Shown here piece after piece: positions 15,323 through 24,435 of a DNA stretch of 64,000 nucleotides (position 1 is the stretch's first letter; the number at the start of each line of letters is the position of its first letter). Made by a program: the position numbers and the translations under genes. Location: positions 124,001-188,000 of the forward strand of contig NZ_MAST01000045.1 in the NCBI RefSeq assembly GCF_001758225.1, written 5' to 3'. The stretch comes from Humibacillus sp. DSM 29435 (GTDB lineage Bacteria; Actinomycetota; Actinomycetes; Actinomycetales; Dermatophilaceae). Under the pieces are notes generated by a model, which worked only from the letters and a program-made list of their open reading frames with translations, did no database searches and had not been told where the DNA came from.

Positions 15323-17914
15323 GTGTCCCGCTCCAAGCTCGCCCGTCGTATCGGGCTGTCGGTCGTCGCGCTGGTGCTGTTCGCCCTCGTGGCCGCGAGC
15401 ATTCTCGCGATCGGCGTGGTGCGTCAGTCGTTCCCGCAGACCGGGGGTGAGCTGGACGTCGAAGGCCTCACCGGCACCGTGCAGGTTCAGCGCGATGCCC
15501 GCGGCATCCCGACCATCTACGCCGACAACGCCGGCGACCTCTTTCGCGCCCAGGGCTACGTCAACGCCCAGGACCGCTTCTTCGAGATGGACTACCGGCG
15601 CCACCTGACTGCTGGCCGGCTCTCCGAGCTGGTCGGCTCGGGCGGTCTCGAGGCCGACAAGGTCATCCGCACGATGGGGTGGCGGCGGGTCGCAGAGCAG
15701 GAGCTGCCCAAGCTCGCCCCCGAGACGCGCCAGTACCTGCAGGCGTACGCCGACGGGGTCAACGCCTGGGTCAAGTCCAAGGGTTCGCCCGAGGAGATGT
15801 CGCTCGAGTACCGCGTGCTCGACCTCCAGCACCCGGGCTATCGCGTCGAGCCCTGGACCCCTGTCGACTCCCTGGCCTGGCTCAAGGCGATGGCGTGGGA
15901 CCTGCGCGGAGACTACGACGACGAGCTCGCTCGGGCCCGCCTCTCGCGGGGCGGCCGCATCGGGGTCAAGCAGATCAACCTGCTCTACCCGCCCTACCCC
16001 TTCGAGCGGAACCTGCCCATCCTGTCGGCCGACGACTGGACGCCGGCAGTCCAGCCGACTGCCCAGGCGGCCGGGCCGATCCCGCCGGCCCTGCGCACCG
16101 CATCGGGTCAGGCTGCGGTCGACCGCGCCTCTGCAGCGGTAGAGGCCGTGCCTGCCACCCTCGGCAAGGGCGAGGACATCGGCTCCAACTCGTGGGTCGT
16201 GTCGGGCACGCGCACCACGACGGGCAAGCCGTTGCTCGCCAACGACCCGCACCTCTCACTCGGCATCCCCAGCATCTGGTCACAGGTCAACCTCCAGTGC
16301 CGCACGGTCAGCACGGCGTGCCCCTTCCAGGTGTCGGGCTTCTCCTTCGCGGGGCTGCCGGGGGTGGTGATCGGCCACAACCAGAAGGTCGCGTGGGGCT
16401 TCACCAACCTCGGCCCCGACGTCACCGACTTCTACCTCGAGCAGGTCACCGGCAACACCTACCTGCGCGACGGCGCCAGCGTGCCCCTAAAGGAGCGCAC
16501 CGAGACGATCAAGGTGGCCGGTGCCGCCGACGTGCAGATCACGGTGCGCTCGACCGTGCACGGGCCGATCCTGTCTGACGTGATCGCAGGCATCAACGAG
16601 GCGGGTGACCGGGTCGTCGTGCGAGGCGCACCTCAGGCCAACTCGTACGCCGTGTCGATGGCCTGGACCGCCCTGACCCCGAGCAACACCGCAGATGCCA
16701 TCTTCGCCCTCGACAAGGCGCAGAACTGGGACCAGTTCCGCGCAGCTGCGGCCCTGTTCGCGGTGCCCTCGCAGAACCTCGTCTACGCCGACACCGCCGG
16801 CCATATCGGCTACCAGGCCCCGGGCCGCATCCCGGTTCGACGCAGCTCGACCTCTGGCGCCCCACCCGGCTTCTGGCCGGCTCCCGGCTGGGACAGCCAG
16901 TGGGACTGGAAGGGCTGGGTTCCCTTCGACCAGCTGCCCTACTCCTACGATCCGCCCGAAGGCTTCATCGTCACGGCGAACCAGGCGGTGACCGCCAGCG
17001 ACACCCCGTTCCTGACCAGCGAGTGGGACTACGGTTTTCGGGCCCAGCGCATCCGCGCGTTGCTCGGCTCGGCGAAGAAGGTCTCGCCCGAGATGATGAC
17101 CCAGATCCAGGGCGACGTGCGCAACACCTTCGCCCCGTCACTGATCGAGCGGCTCCTGGAGGTGCAGGTCGACGACTTCACGGCGCAGGCGCAGGGACTG
17201 CTGCGTGACTGGGACGGCACCCAGACCGGCGACAAGGGCCGCGACGGCGCCTCGGCCGCCTACTACAACGCCGTGTGGAAGTACCTGCTCCAGTACACCT
17301 TCGACGAGCTGCCACCCGACCTCGCCGCCGACGGGGGCAGCCGCTGGATGATCGTCATCGAGCAGCTGCTGAAGGACCCCAAGAACGACTGGTGGGACGA
17401 CAAGACCACCCCAGGCGTCACCGAGGGGTCGGGTGAGATCCTCAAGCGGGCCCTCGTCGAGGCCCGCCTCGACCTCGCCCGCAAGCTCGGCAAGGTGCCC
17501 GCCACGTGGCGTTGGGGGCGGCTGCACCAGCTCGACCTCCAACACCCGGTGCTGGGCGGCGACAGCGTGCCCGACGTGGTGCGCAGCATCTTCAACCGCG
17601 GCGGCATCGAGCTCGGCGGCGGCAACGCGATCGTCAACGCCAACAGCTGGGATGCCGCTGCCCCCGGGTACGACGTCACGACCGGGCCCTCGATGCGCAT
17701 GGTCGTCGACCTCGCCGACCTCAACCGCTCGGTCTGGGTCAACTCCACGGGGGAGTCGGGGCACGCCTACCACCCGAACTACACCGACCAGATCGACGCC
17801 TGGGCGGCAGGGGAGAGCTTCCCCTGGCCGTTCACTCCGGATGCCGTCAAGGCCGCCTCTCAGGCCGAGCTTACCCTGCGTCCGCCGGGCCGCCAGGCCA
17901 CCCCTTCACCGTGA
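15323..17914 (+). CDS. Penicillin acylase family Ntn-hydrolase
   Basis: 863-residue precursor. An N-terminal membrane anchor (residues 11-34, LSVVALVLFALVAASILAIG) is followed by the alpha-subunit region, a spacer, and the beta subunit that would begin at Ser288 in GSNSWVV after autocleavage. The family removes acyl groups from amides such as beta-lactams or acyl-homoserine lactones; the natural substrate here is unknown. FRAQGYVNAQDRFFEMDYRR near the start and the C-terminal NANSW motif are typical. TAGTCT lies 6 nt before the GTG, so the transcript may be leaderless. Its 3' end overlaps the convergent cyclo-ligase gene by 44 bp. Confidence 0.9.
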   Translation: MSRSKLARRIGLSVVALVLFALVAASILAIGVVRQSFPQTGGELDVEGLTGTVQVQRDARGIPTIYADNAGDLFRAQGYVNAQDRFFEMDYRRHLTAGRLSELVGSGGLEADKVIRTMGWRRVAEQELPKLAPETRQYLQAYADGVNAWVKSKGSPEEMSLEYRVLDLQHPGYRVEPWTPVDSLAWLKAMAWDLRGDYDDELARARLSRGGRIGVKQINLLYPPYPFERNLPILSADDWTPAVQPTAQAAGPIPPALRTASGQAAVDRASAAVEAVPATLGKGEDIGSNSWVVSGTRTTTGKPLLANDPHLSLGIPSIWSQVNLQCRTVSTACPFQVSGFSFAGLPGVVIGHNQKVAWGFTNLGPDVTDFYLEQVTGNTYLRDGASVPLKERTETIKVAGAADVQITVRSTVHGPILSDVIAGINEAGDRVVVRGAPQANSYAVSMAWTALTPSNTADAIFALDKAQNWDQFRAAAALFAVPSQNLVYADTAGHIGYQAPGRIPVRRSSTSGAPPGFWPAPGWDSQWDWKGWVPFDQLPYSYDPPEGFIVTANQAVTASDTPFLTSEWDYGFRAQRIRALLGSAKKVSPEMMTQIQGDVRNTFAPSLIERLLEVQVDDFTAQAQGLLRDWDGTQTGDKGRDGASAAYYNAVWKYLLQYTFDELPPDLAADGGSRWMIVIEQLLKDPKNDWWDDKTTPGVTEGSGEILKRALVEARLDLARKLGKVPATWRWGRLHQLDLQHPVLGGDSVPDVVRSIFNRGGIELGGGNAIVNANSWDAAAPGYDVTTGPSMRMVVDLADLNRSVWVNSTGESGHAYHPNYTDQIDAWAAGESFPWPFTPDAVKAASQAELTLRPPGRQATPSP

Positions 17915-18524
17915 CAACGGTGCCGGTCGTGCTCACCCAGCCGTCGACGGGGCGGTCGTGCTCGTCGCGCGGCAGGTCGACCTCGCTGGCCTCGCCCTCG
18001 TGCAGCAGCGTCAACACGGGTGTCGACGGGTCGCGGTGGCCTAGGGCCCGGTCGTAGCAGCCTCCACCCTGGCCGAGGCGGGTGCCGCGGCGGTCGACCG
18101 TCAGACCGGGGGTGATGACCAGCGCAGCGCTCGAGAGGGCGTCTTCGCCCAACCACTGCTGCCCGGCATCCCGGCCCGCGCCTGCCGCGCTGGAGCCTCG
18201 GGTGACCGTGCTCTGGTTGGCGACCGTGCCGGCCACGGCGCGGCGCCACTGCAGTGAGAAGTCGGCGAGCGTCACGGGCACGATCACCTCGTGACCTGCC
18301 GCGAGCAACCGCTCGATGAGCAGGCCGGTGGGAGGCTCGTCGGGCAGCGACTCGTAGGCGGCCACACGCACCGGGCCAGAGAGCCGGCCGGCCAGGCCCA
18401 GCACGGCATCCGCGATGGCCTCGCCGGCAGCCGCGACCTGCTCGTCGGACAGGGCGGCCGAGATCGCCCGGCGCCGAGCCCGGGCGGCGTGACGCAGGTC
18501 ACGCTTGGCGCCTAAGCTCTGCAC
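17871..18524 (-). CDS. 5-formyltetrahydrofolate cyclo-ligase
   Basis: 217-residue enzyme that converts 5-formyl-THF plus ATP to 5,10-methenyl-THF. The basic N-terminus KRDLRHAARARRR and the nucleotide-binding loop GTRLGQGGGCYDRAL are diagnostic. I start it at GTG 18524: GATAAT lies six bases before it, as expected of a leaderless promoter, and the longer frame from ATG 18581 would run through that promoter and overlap the divergent gene's start. C-terminal residues overlap the penicillin-acylase gene on the other strand. Confidence 0.9.
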   Translation of the reverse strand: MQSLGAKRDLRHAARARRRAISAALSDEQVAAAGEAIADAVLGLAGRLSGPVRVAAYESLPDEPPTGLLIERLLAAGHEVIVPVTLADFSLQWRRAVAGTVANQSTVTRGSSAAGAGRDAGQQWLGEDALSSAALVITPGLTVDRRGTRLGQGGGCYDRALGHRDPSTPVLTLLHEGEASEVDLPRDEHDRPVDGWVSTTGTVVTVKGWPGGPADAG

Positions 18525-18579
18525 GCCCCGATTATCCCATACGCCGGAAGGCGTCCGAGGCTCCCCGTATGGTGATCGC

Positions 18580-21216
18580 ATGAGTCAGAGGGGGTTGGCC
18601 GAGGCCGTGTCGCGCATGCGCGATCGTGGGCTCGGCGCGGAGGCCATCGCCGTGTTCGAGCACTACTACACCCAGCTCGAACGGGGTGCCCTGGGCACGG
18701 TTCCCGAGTCGACGATCCGCCCCCTCGGTGAGGTTCAGGAGCTCGGCAACGTATCGGTGTCGCACGAGGAGGCGAGGAGTGCCCTCTCACAGACGGCGGT
18801 CATCAAGCTGAACGGTGGTCTCGGAACGGGCATGGGCATGACGGGTGCGAAGTCGGCTCTCGTCGTCAAGGACGACCTCACCTTTCTCGACATCATCGCG
18901 CAGCAGGTGCTCTCGCTGCGCGAACAGTGGGACGTCGAGCTGCCCCTCGTGCTGATGAACTCCTTCCGCACGTCGGAGGAGTCGCTGAAGATCCTCGCCA
19001 AGTACCCGGCCCTTCCGGTCGAGGGGCTGCCACTCGACTTCATCCAGAACGCCGAGCCGAAGCTACGACCCGATGACCTGACCCCGATCGACTGGCCCGA
19101 AGACCCTGAGCTCGAGTGGTGCCCCCCCGGGCACGGCGACGTCTACGTCTCGCTGGTCACCTCGGGCGTGCTCGATGCCTTGCTGGAGAAGGGGATCCGC
19201 TTCGCGTTCCTCTCCAACTCCGACAACCTCGGCGCGACCTGCGACCCCGACGTCGCGGCCTGGATGGTCGAGCACGACCTGCCCTACGTGGCCGAGGTCT
19301 GCCGAAGAACGAGGAGCGACCGCAAGGGTGGGCACCTGGCCGTCCGCAAGGCTGACGGCCAGCTCATCCTGCGTGACACCGCCATGGTGCAGGAGGGGGA
19401 GGAACGCTACTTCCGCGACACCACCCGGCACAGCACGTTCAACGCCAACAACGTCTGGATCAACCTCGAGGTACTCCGCGAGCGGATGAGAGCCCACGAC
19501 GGGGTGCTGGGCCTACCGATCATCGTCAACCGCAAGCCCGTCGACCCGGCCGACCCTGCCAGTCCCGAGATCATCCAGATCGAGTCCGCCATGGGCACCG
19601 CGATCGAGGTATTCGAGGGCTCGGAAGCGCTGCTCGTGCCCCGCACCCGCTTCCGGCCCGTGAAGACGACCAACGACCTGCTCGTCGTGCGCTCCGACTT
19701 CTTCTCCCTCGACGAGAGCTACCACGTGGTGGCCGTTCGGCCCGGTCCCGAGCCCTACGTCGACCTCGACTCCGCCTACCGGTTCGTTCCCGGCTTCGAG
19801 GCCCGCTTTCCCTACGGCCCGCCCTCGCTGGCCGAGTGCACGAGCCTGCGGGTCATCGGTGACCCCGTCTTCGAAGAGGACGTGCGCTGCATCGGAGACG
19901 TGCTCATCGACGGGCTGCGCCGGGTGCGCCGTAGCGCCGTGCTCGGTGGGCTCAACGACGCGGTGGGCGAGCCCGGCGTGTCAGACCTGCGTTCGGTCGA
20001 CGACCACCTGCGCTCGATCCTGGCCTCCCTCCAGCCGTCACCGACCCGGTCACTGCCGTTGGCCGAGGCGTTGGGCCTGGTCGTGGCCCGCGACGTTCGT
20101 GCCAAGGTCGACCTCCCGGGCTTCGACAACTCCTCGATGGACGGCTACGCCGTGTGTTCCCCCTCACTGGCAGGGGCCGGCGAGGAAGCGGTGCGGCTGC
20201 GCATCGTCGGCGAGGTCGCGGCCGGTGACGACCCGAGCTTCACCGTCTCGCCGGGCGAGGCGGCCCGCATCATGACGGGTGCCCGGATGCCGGCGGGAGC
20301 CGACGCGGTGATCGCTGTGGAAGACACTGATGGGGCAGCCCAGGGCGAGGTCGAGTGTCGGGCCGAGGCGCCGAGCGGCACCTACGTGCGTCGCCGGGGC
20401 GAGGACATCGCCGCGGGCACGGTCGTGGCCTCGGCCGGAGACGTCGTCGGGTCGCGCACGATCGCGGTGCTCGCGGCGTGCGGGCACGGCGAGGTCGAGG
20501 TGCACGCCCGACCGCACGTGGTCGTTCTGTCGACCGGTTCAGAGCTCGTCTCGCCGGGAGGCTCTCTGGGCCCCGGGCAGATTCACGACTCCAACAGCTC
20601 GATGCTGTGGGCCGAGTGCATCGCGGTCGGGGCCTCCGCCGAGATTCGCGCGGCGGTCGGCGACACCGACGCCGAGCTGCTCGCTGCCCTCGACGAGATC
20701 GTCGCTCAGGCTGACGTGATCATCACGAGCGGTGGCGTGTCGATGGGCGCCTATGACGTCGTCAAGAGTGCCTTGCGCACCGAGGGCGTCGACTTCGTCA
20801 AGGTGGCGATGCAGCCGGGCAAGCCCCAGGGTTTCGGATTTCTCACCGGACCCGGTGGGCGCCGGGTGCCGCTGTTCGCGCTCCCTGGCAACCCGGTGTC
20901 GTCGTTCGTCTCGTTCGAGATCTTCGTGCGACCAGCCCTTCGGCGCCTGATGCGGCTGGCCCCGGAGAAGCGGCGTCTGCGTCGGGCCACCCTCACCGAA
21001 GGGGTGCGCTCGTTCAGTGGGCGGCGGCAGTTCGGCCGGGCTGTTCTGTCGCGGTCACCGGAGGGTCCCCTGCTCGCCGGTCCCGTGGCCGGGCAGGGCT
21101 CGCACTTCGTCGGCGACCTCGCCCGAGCGAACGGCCTGTTCATCGTGCCCGACGACGTCAGCGAGCTCGACGCCGGAGACGTCGTCGACGTGATCCTGCT
21201 CGACAGCGATGCGTGA
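18580..21216 (+). CDS. UDP-glucose pyrophosphorylase - MoeA fusion protein
   Basis: 878 residues joining two normally separate enzymes. Residues 1 to about 457 are a eukaryotic-type UTP-glucose-1-phosphate uridylyltransferase with VIKLNGGLGTGMGMTGAKS at 74-92, LSNSDNLGAT at 211-220 and FNANNVWINL at 287-296. After a short linker (about 458-469), residues 470-878 are molybdopterin molybdotransferase MoeA: FDNSSMDGYAV at 515-525, STGSELV, TSGGVSMGAYD and ALPGNPVSS. The first half makes UDP-glucose; the second inserts molybdate into adenylyl-molybdopterin. Relatives usually have adjacent separate genes. GTG codon 467 (19978) could be the relic moeA start. TATGGT lies 6 nt before the ATG. It heads the moaC-mog operon. 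Confidence 0.9.
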   Translation: MSQRGLAEAVSRMRDRGLGAEAIAVFEHYYTQLERGALGTVPESTIRPLGEVQELGNVSVSHEEARSALSQTAVIKLNGGLGTGMGMTGAKSALVVKDDLTFLDIIAQQVLSLREQWDVELPLVLMNSFRTSEESLKILAKYPALPVEGLPLDFIQNAEPKLRPDDLTPIDWPEDPELEWCPPGHGDVYVSLVTSGVLDALLEKGIRFAFLSNSDNLGATCDPDVAAWMVEHDLPYVAEVCRRTRSDRKGGHLAVRKADGQLILRDTAMVQEGEERYFRDTTRHSTFNANNVWINLEVLRERMRAHDGVLGLPIIVNRKPVDPADPASPEIIQIESAMGTAIEVFEGSEALLVPRTRFRPVKTTNDLLVVRSDFFSLDESYHVVAVRPGPEPYVDLDSAYRFVPGFEARFPYGPPSLAECTSLRVIGDPVFEEDVRCIGDVLIDGLRRVRRSAVLGGLNDAVGEPGVSDLRSVDDHLRSILASLQPSPTRSLPLAEALGLVVARDVRAKVDLPGFDNSSMDGYAVCSPSLAGAGEEAVRLRIVGEVAAGDDPSFTVSPGEAARIMTGARMPAGADAVIAVEDTDGAAQGEVECRAEAPSGTYVRRRGEDIAAGTVVASAGDVVGSRTIAVLAACGHGEVEVHARPHVVVLSTGSELVSPGGSLGPGQIHDSNSSMLWAECIAVGASAEIRAAVGDTDAELLAALDEIVAQADVIITSGGVSMGAYDVVKSALRTEGVDFVKVAMQPGKPQGFGFLTGPGGRRVPLFALPGNPVSSFVSFEIFVRPALRRLMRLAPEKRRLRRATLTEGVRSFSGRRQFGRAVLSRSPEGPLLAGPVAGQGSHFVGDLARANGLFIVPDDVSELDAGDVVDVILLDSDA

Positions 21217-21703
21217 CGTGCCGCCATCCGAGAGCCCGAGCGGTCTGACGCACCTGCGCGCCGACGGCACCGCCCACATGGTCGACGTGTCGGCCAAGGC
21301 GGTGACCGCGCGCGAGGCGAGTGCCGCGGGTCAGGTGCTGCTCCACGCCGAGGCGGTTGCTGCCCTGCGCGGCGGCAACGTGCCCAAGGGTGACGCGCTC
21401 GGGGTCGCGCGGCTGGCCGGCATCCAGGCCGTCAAGCGCACCCCCGAGCTGATCCCGCTCGCCCACCCGATCGCCGTGCACGCGGTCGAGGTCGACCTCG
21501 AGGTCGTCGACACGGGCGTGCGCATCACCGCCACGGTTCGCACCGCCGACCGCACAGGGATCGAGATGGAGGCGTTGACCGCCGTGAGCGTGGCTGCGCT
21601 CGCGCTGGTCGACATGGTCAAGGCGGTCGACAAGCACGCCCGCATCACCGACGTGCGGGTCACCGCGAAGTCGGGCGGACGCTCGGGAGACTGGCATGAG
21701 TGA
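21209..21703 (+). CDS. moaC: Cyclic pyranopterin monophosphate synthase MoaC
   Basis: 164 residues, the normal size. MVDVSAKAVTAREA, GIQAVKRTPELIPLAHP (catalytic Lys and His region) and TGIEMEALTAVSVAALALVD are the MoaC hallmarks. It makes cPMP from the MoaA product, the first stable intermediate of molybdopterin synthesis. It overlaps the fusion gene by 8 bp and the mog gene by 8 bp, so the operon is tightly coupled. moaA, moaD and moaE are not in the window. Confidence 0.96.
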   Translation: MRDVPPSESPSGLTHLRADGTAHMVDVSAKAVTAREASAAGQVLLHAEAVAALRGGNVPKGDALGVARLAGIQAVKRTPELIPLAHPIAVHAVEVDLEVVDTGVRITATVRTADRTGIEMEALTAVSVAALALVDMVKAVDKHARITDVRVTAKSGGRSGDWHE

Positions 21704-22199
21704 GCTGGTCGGGGCCGGTCACACCGCCGTGGTGGTCACCTCCTCGAACCGGGCGGCCGCCGGCGTCTACTCCGACACCTCGGGCCCGGTGATCGTCGAA
21801 CGTCTGCGCGAGTGGGGATTTCAGGTCGACGACGCGGTGGTGGTGGCCGACGGAGACGCGTTCGGCGCGGCCCTCCGCGAGGCGATCGGTCGAGCGCCCA
21901 GCCTGGTGCTGACCACCGGTGGCACCGGGCTGACCCCCACCGACGTCACGCCGGAACAGACCCTGCCGGTGCTCGACCGGCTCGTGCCGGGCGTCGCCGA
22001 GGCGCTGCGCGCCGCGGGCATCGCCAAGGGCGTGCCCACGGCGATGCTGTCGCGTGGGCTCGTCGGCATCTCCGGGGCGACCTTCGTGGCCAACCTGCCC
22101 GGGTCGAGGGGCGGGGTGCGCGACGCCCTCGCAGTGCTCGAACCGGTGCTCGCCCATGTGCTCTCTCAGGTGGCCGGTGGCGACCACCCGCGCTCGTGA
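21696..22199 (+). CDS. mog: Molybdopterin adenylyltransferase (MogA/MoaB family)
   Basis: 167-residue MoCF-fold protein. TSSNRAAAGVYSDTSGPV at the N-terminus and LTTGGTGLTPTDVTPEQTLP are the substrate-binding motifs. It activates molybdopterin by adenylylation before MoeA inserts molybdate; MoeA is encoded two genes upstream as part of a fusion. The start overlaps moaC by 8 bp. Confidence 0.93.
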   Translation: MSELVGAGHTAVVVTSSNRAAAGVYSDTSGPVIVERLREWGFQVDDAVVVADGDAFGAALREAIGRAPSLVLTTGGTGLTPTDVTPEQTLPVLDRLVPGVAEALRAAGIAKGVPTAMLSRGLVGISGATFVANLPGSRGGVRDALAVLEPVLAHVLSQVAGGDHPRS

Positions 22200-22247
22200 T
22201 CGACCGGTGCTCCGACGCCGTGATGCAATGGTGGGTGTGGTGACGCG

Positions 22248-22889
22248 ATGAGGATGCCGTGGCGCCCCCACCGCGAAGGCCGCGCCACGTGGCCGGTGGT
22301 GTTGCGTGAGTCGTTTCACGAGCCGACGATCGTGCTGCGGCCGTTGCGCTCCTCCGACGAGCAGGAGTGGCAGCGCCTGCGCCAGGCCAACGCGACCCAC
22401 GTCCAACCGTGGGAGCCGACCCTGCCACCGGGAGCCGACCCGAGCGGTCCGGTGTCGTTCCGGCAGTTCGTGCGTGACCTCGACCACGAGGCGAGGGCAG
22501 ACCGGGCCCTGCCCTGGTGCATCGACGTGGGCGGTCACATCGTCGGTCAGGTGCACGTCTTCGGAATCGTGCGTGCCGCCCAGCAGTCGGGCGCGGTCGG
22601 CTACTGGCTCGATGCCGCTCACACCGGCCGCGGCATCGCCACCCGGTCGTTGGCGCTGGCCATCGACCACGCCCTCGGGCCGGCTGGTCTGCATCGCATC
22701 GAGGTGAACATCCGCGGCGACAACCTGCGGTCGTTGGCGGTGGTCGAGCGGCTCGGGCTGCGTGACGAGGGGGTGCGCGAGCGCTTCCTGCACATCGACG
22801 GTCAGTGGCGCGACCACCGCACCTTCGCAGTGACGAGCGACGAACTGGCAGAACGGGGCACGCTCACAGCACGCCTGTCCCGGTCGTAA
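22248..22889 (+). CDS. RimJ/RimL-type GNAT N-acetyltransferase
   Basis: 213 residues with a GNAT fold. The acetyl-CoA pyrophosphate loop region is DAAHTGRGIATRSLALAIDHAL, and IEVNIRGDNLRSLAVVERLGLRDEG is the RimJ/RimL-type C-terminal motif. It probably acetylates an alpha-amine of a ribosomal or other protein, or a small molecule; the target is not predictable. It follows mog by 48 bp in the same operon, a conserved actinobacterial arrangement next to sepX. Confidence 0.88.
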   Translation: MRMPWRPHREGRATWPVVLRESFHEPTIVLRPLRSSDEQEWQRLRQANATHVQPWEPTLPPGADPSGPVSFRQFVRDLDHEARADRALPWCIDVGGHIVGQVHVFGIVRAAQQSGAVGYWLDAAHTGRGIATRSLALAIDHALGPAGLHRIEVNIRGDNLRSLAVVERLGLRDEGVRERFLHIDGQWRDHRTFAVTSDELAERGTLTARLSRS

Positions 22890-22959
22890 CGCCAGCCTCT
22901 TGCGCGACACGCATCGAATGTGCGCGGAGTCGGCTCGTCAGCGTCCTACGGTGGGCCTC

Positions 22960-24078
22960 GTGCAAGGCAGCCTGATCTTCGTCGTCATCGTGGCGGTCTG
23001 GGCCGCCTACCTCGTGCAGCACTGGGTTCGCCGTCGCGAGGACGCTGCGGCGACCCGCTCGGTCGACGGGTTCTCCGAGGCCATGCGGGTGCTGCAGAAG
23101 CGCCCGTTCCTGCGCGGTCCTGAGCTGGCCGAGCCCCGACCCGACTCCTACTCCGTCACCCCGGCACGCAGCAGCCGGGCGACGGTCGAGGTCAAGCGGG
23201 CTCAGCCGGTGGGGTCGGCTCGAGCCGGCTCACCGTTGACCGCCCGTTCGACCCGAGGCAGCGCCGCTATCACCCGCACCACCGCTGGCACCCCTGCTGG
23301 CACCCCTGCTCGTACCGCCGCCGGCACTGCGCCGACCCAACCCGACCACGTCAAGGTGGAACCGATGCCCGAGACCCATCGACCGAAGCGCGCCCCCGAC
23401 GAGCAGCGACGGCCAGCAGTGTCGATGGGCCAGCGACGACTGCGAGCAGCCCTGCTGCTTGTGGCGCTGGTCTGGGTTCCGACCTCGATCACGCTCGCCG
23501 CGACGAACGTGCTCACCTGGCTTTCCGTACCGTTCGCGGTGCTCACCGTCGCGGCCGTGCTCGTCTGGTTGCGCACCGAGGCCGCGGCCGACCGGGCTCG
23601 TGGGGTCGCCGGCAGCAACGCCGCTCACCCTGAGCTCGAGCTCGCCACCGACGACACGCAGGCCGTGCACACCCACGTCTACGCCGCATCCTCGGGGCCT
23701 GCCGCGCCTGCCACCGTCGAGGGCGAGGATGTCGCCACGCCGGTCGTTGCCGCCACTGTCGGTGCGCAGGATGCCCCGGCTGCACGCCGTCAGATCGCGT
23801 CCTTCTTCGACGGTGAGGCCGCCACTGCGGTGGCGGTCGGGGCCGCCGGGGTCTCGACAGTGACCGCGGTGCCAGCCGCTGCGGCCGAGCCGCTCGCTCC
23901 GGGAACCTGGAGCCCGGTGCCGGTGCCCCGCCCGACCTACGCGCTGAAGGCCAAGGCCGAGCCGCGTCTCACCGAGAGCGGCATCCCCGCCGACGTCTTC
24001 GCCACTCCCGAGTTCGCCGACGAGGCCGACGAGCTCGACGAGCGTGCTCGCTTCACCCGCCGCGCCGTCTCTGGCTGA
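22960..24078 (+). CDS. sepX: Divisome protein SepX/GlpR-like
   Basis: 372-residue membrane protein. The N-terminal anchor and following motif (LIFVVIVAVWAAYLVQHW then RRREDAAATRSVDGFSEAMRV) match the SepX/GlpR family, a Streptomyces divisome factor. The middle has a long variable linker, then two further TM segments (about 160-205) and an Ala/Val-rich cytoplasmic tail. Its place after galU-moeA-moaC-mog-GNAT is the conserved actinobacterial position. I start it at GTG 22960 with TACGGT 7 nt upstream; an in-frame start at 22900 lacks support. Its last 63 codons lie in a tandem duplication. Confidence 0.8.
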   Translation: MQGSLIFVVIVAVWAAYLVQHWVRRREDAAATRSVDGFSEAMRVLQKRPFLRGPELAEPRPDSYSVTPARSSRATVEVKRAQPVGSARAGSPLTARSTRGSAAITRTTAGTPAGTPARTAAGTAPTQPDHVKVEPMPETHRPKRAPDEQRRPAVSMGQRRLRAALLLVALVWVPTSITLAATNVLTWLSVPFAVLTVAAVLVWLRTEAAADRARGVAGSNAAHPELELATDDTQAVHTHVYAASSGPAAPATVEGEDVATPVVAATVGAQDAPAARRQIASFFDGEAATAVAVGAAGVSTVTAVPAAAAEPLAPGTWSPVPVPRPTYALKAKAEPRLTESGIPADVFATPEFADEADELDERARFTRRAVSG

Positions 24079-24080
24079 CT

Positions 24081-24144
24081 GCCCCGCGAGGGGCTGTGTG
24101 ACGTCGGGATAGGTCACGGGCGCTGGAGCGCTGCGGCGCCCGTG
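24081..24144. terminator. Double-hairpin terminator after sepX (copy 1)
   Basis: Two stems follow the sepX stop: GCCCC-GCGA-GGGGC at 24081-24094 and CACGGGCGC (24115-24123) paired with GCGCCCGTG (24136-24144). The second has 9 perfect pairs. There is no T-tract. They are placed to stop transcription from either convergent gene. Confidence 0.7.
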
Positions 24145-24152
24145 AGCCGAAG

Positions 24153-24342
24153 GCCGCTCGCGCCGGGAACCCGGAGCCCGGTGCCGGTGCCCCGCCCGAC
24201 CTACGCGCTGAAGGCCAAGGCCGAGCCGCGTCTCACCGAGAGCGGCATCCCCGCCGACGTCTTCGCCACTCCCGAGTTCGCCGACGAGGCCGACGAGCTC
24301 GACGAGCGTGCTCGCTTCACCCGCCGCGCCGTCTCTGGCTGA
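24153..24342 (+). pseudogene. Duplicated sepX C-terminal fragment
   Basis: The second copy of the tandem duplication repeats the last 63 codons of sepX, ending RFTRRAVSG and a stop. It has no start signal and no promoter beyond what the repeat could supply, so it is a gene fragment. A 66-codon frame starting at GTG 24142 is formally open, but nothing supports its translation. Confidence 0.8.
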
Positions 24343-24344
24343 CT

Positions 24345-24408
24345 GCCCCGCGAGGGGCTGTGTGACGTCGGGATAGGTCACGGGCGCTGGAGCGCTGCGG
24401 CGCCCGTG
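24345..24408. terminator. Double-hairpin terminator (copy 2)
   Basis: Exact second copy of the two stems after sepX, at 24345-24358 and 24379-24387/24400-24408. It lies directly 3' of the convergent transporter gene and probably terminates that transcript. Confidence 0.65.
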
Positions 24409-24435
24409 AGCCGAAGGCCGCTCGCTCGGCGCTGG

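Larger units (their letters stand above)
23889..24427 (+). repeat. 264-bp tandem duplication of sepX 3' end and terminator
   Basis: A 264-bp unit at 23889-24152 is repeated immediately at 24153-24416, and the first 11 bases recur at 24417. By eye the copies differ only at 23898/24162 (T/G) and 23907/24171 (T/C), so the duplication is recent or kept uniform by gene conversion. It contains the last 63 codons of sepX, its stop codon and two hairpins. The gap to the convergent transporter gene is therefore mostly duplicated sequence. Confidence 0.95.

Noticed and set aside
18505-18579. 25-codon N-terminal extension of the UGP-MoeA fusion
   Set aside because: It would overlap the divergent cyclo-ligase promoter; TATGGT sits six bases before ATG 18580 and the family starts there.
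23230-24381. Long minus-strand frame across sepX and its duplication
   Set aside because: Shadow frame; its apparent internal protein repeat is only the 264-bp DNA duplication read antisense.
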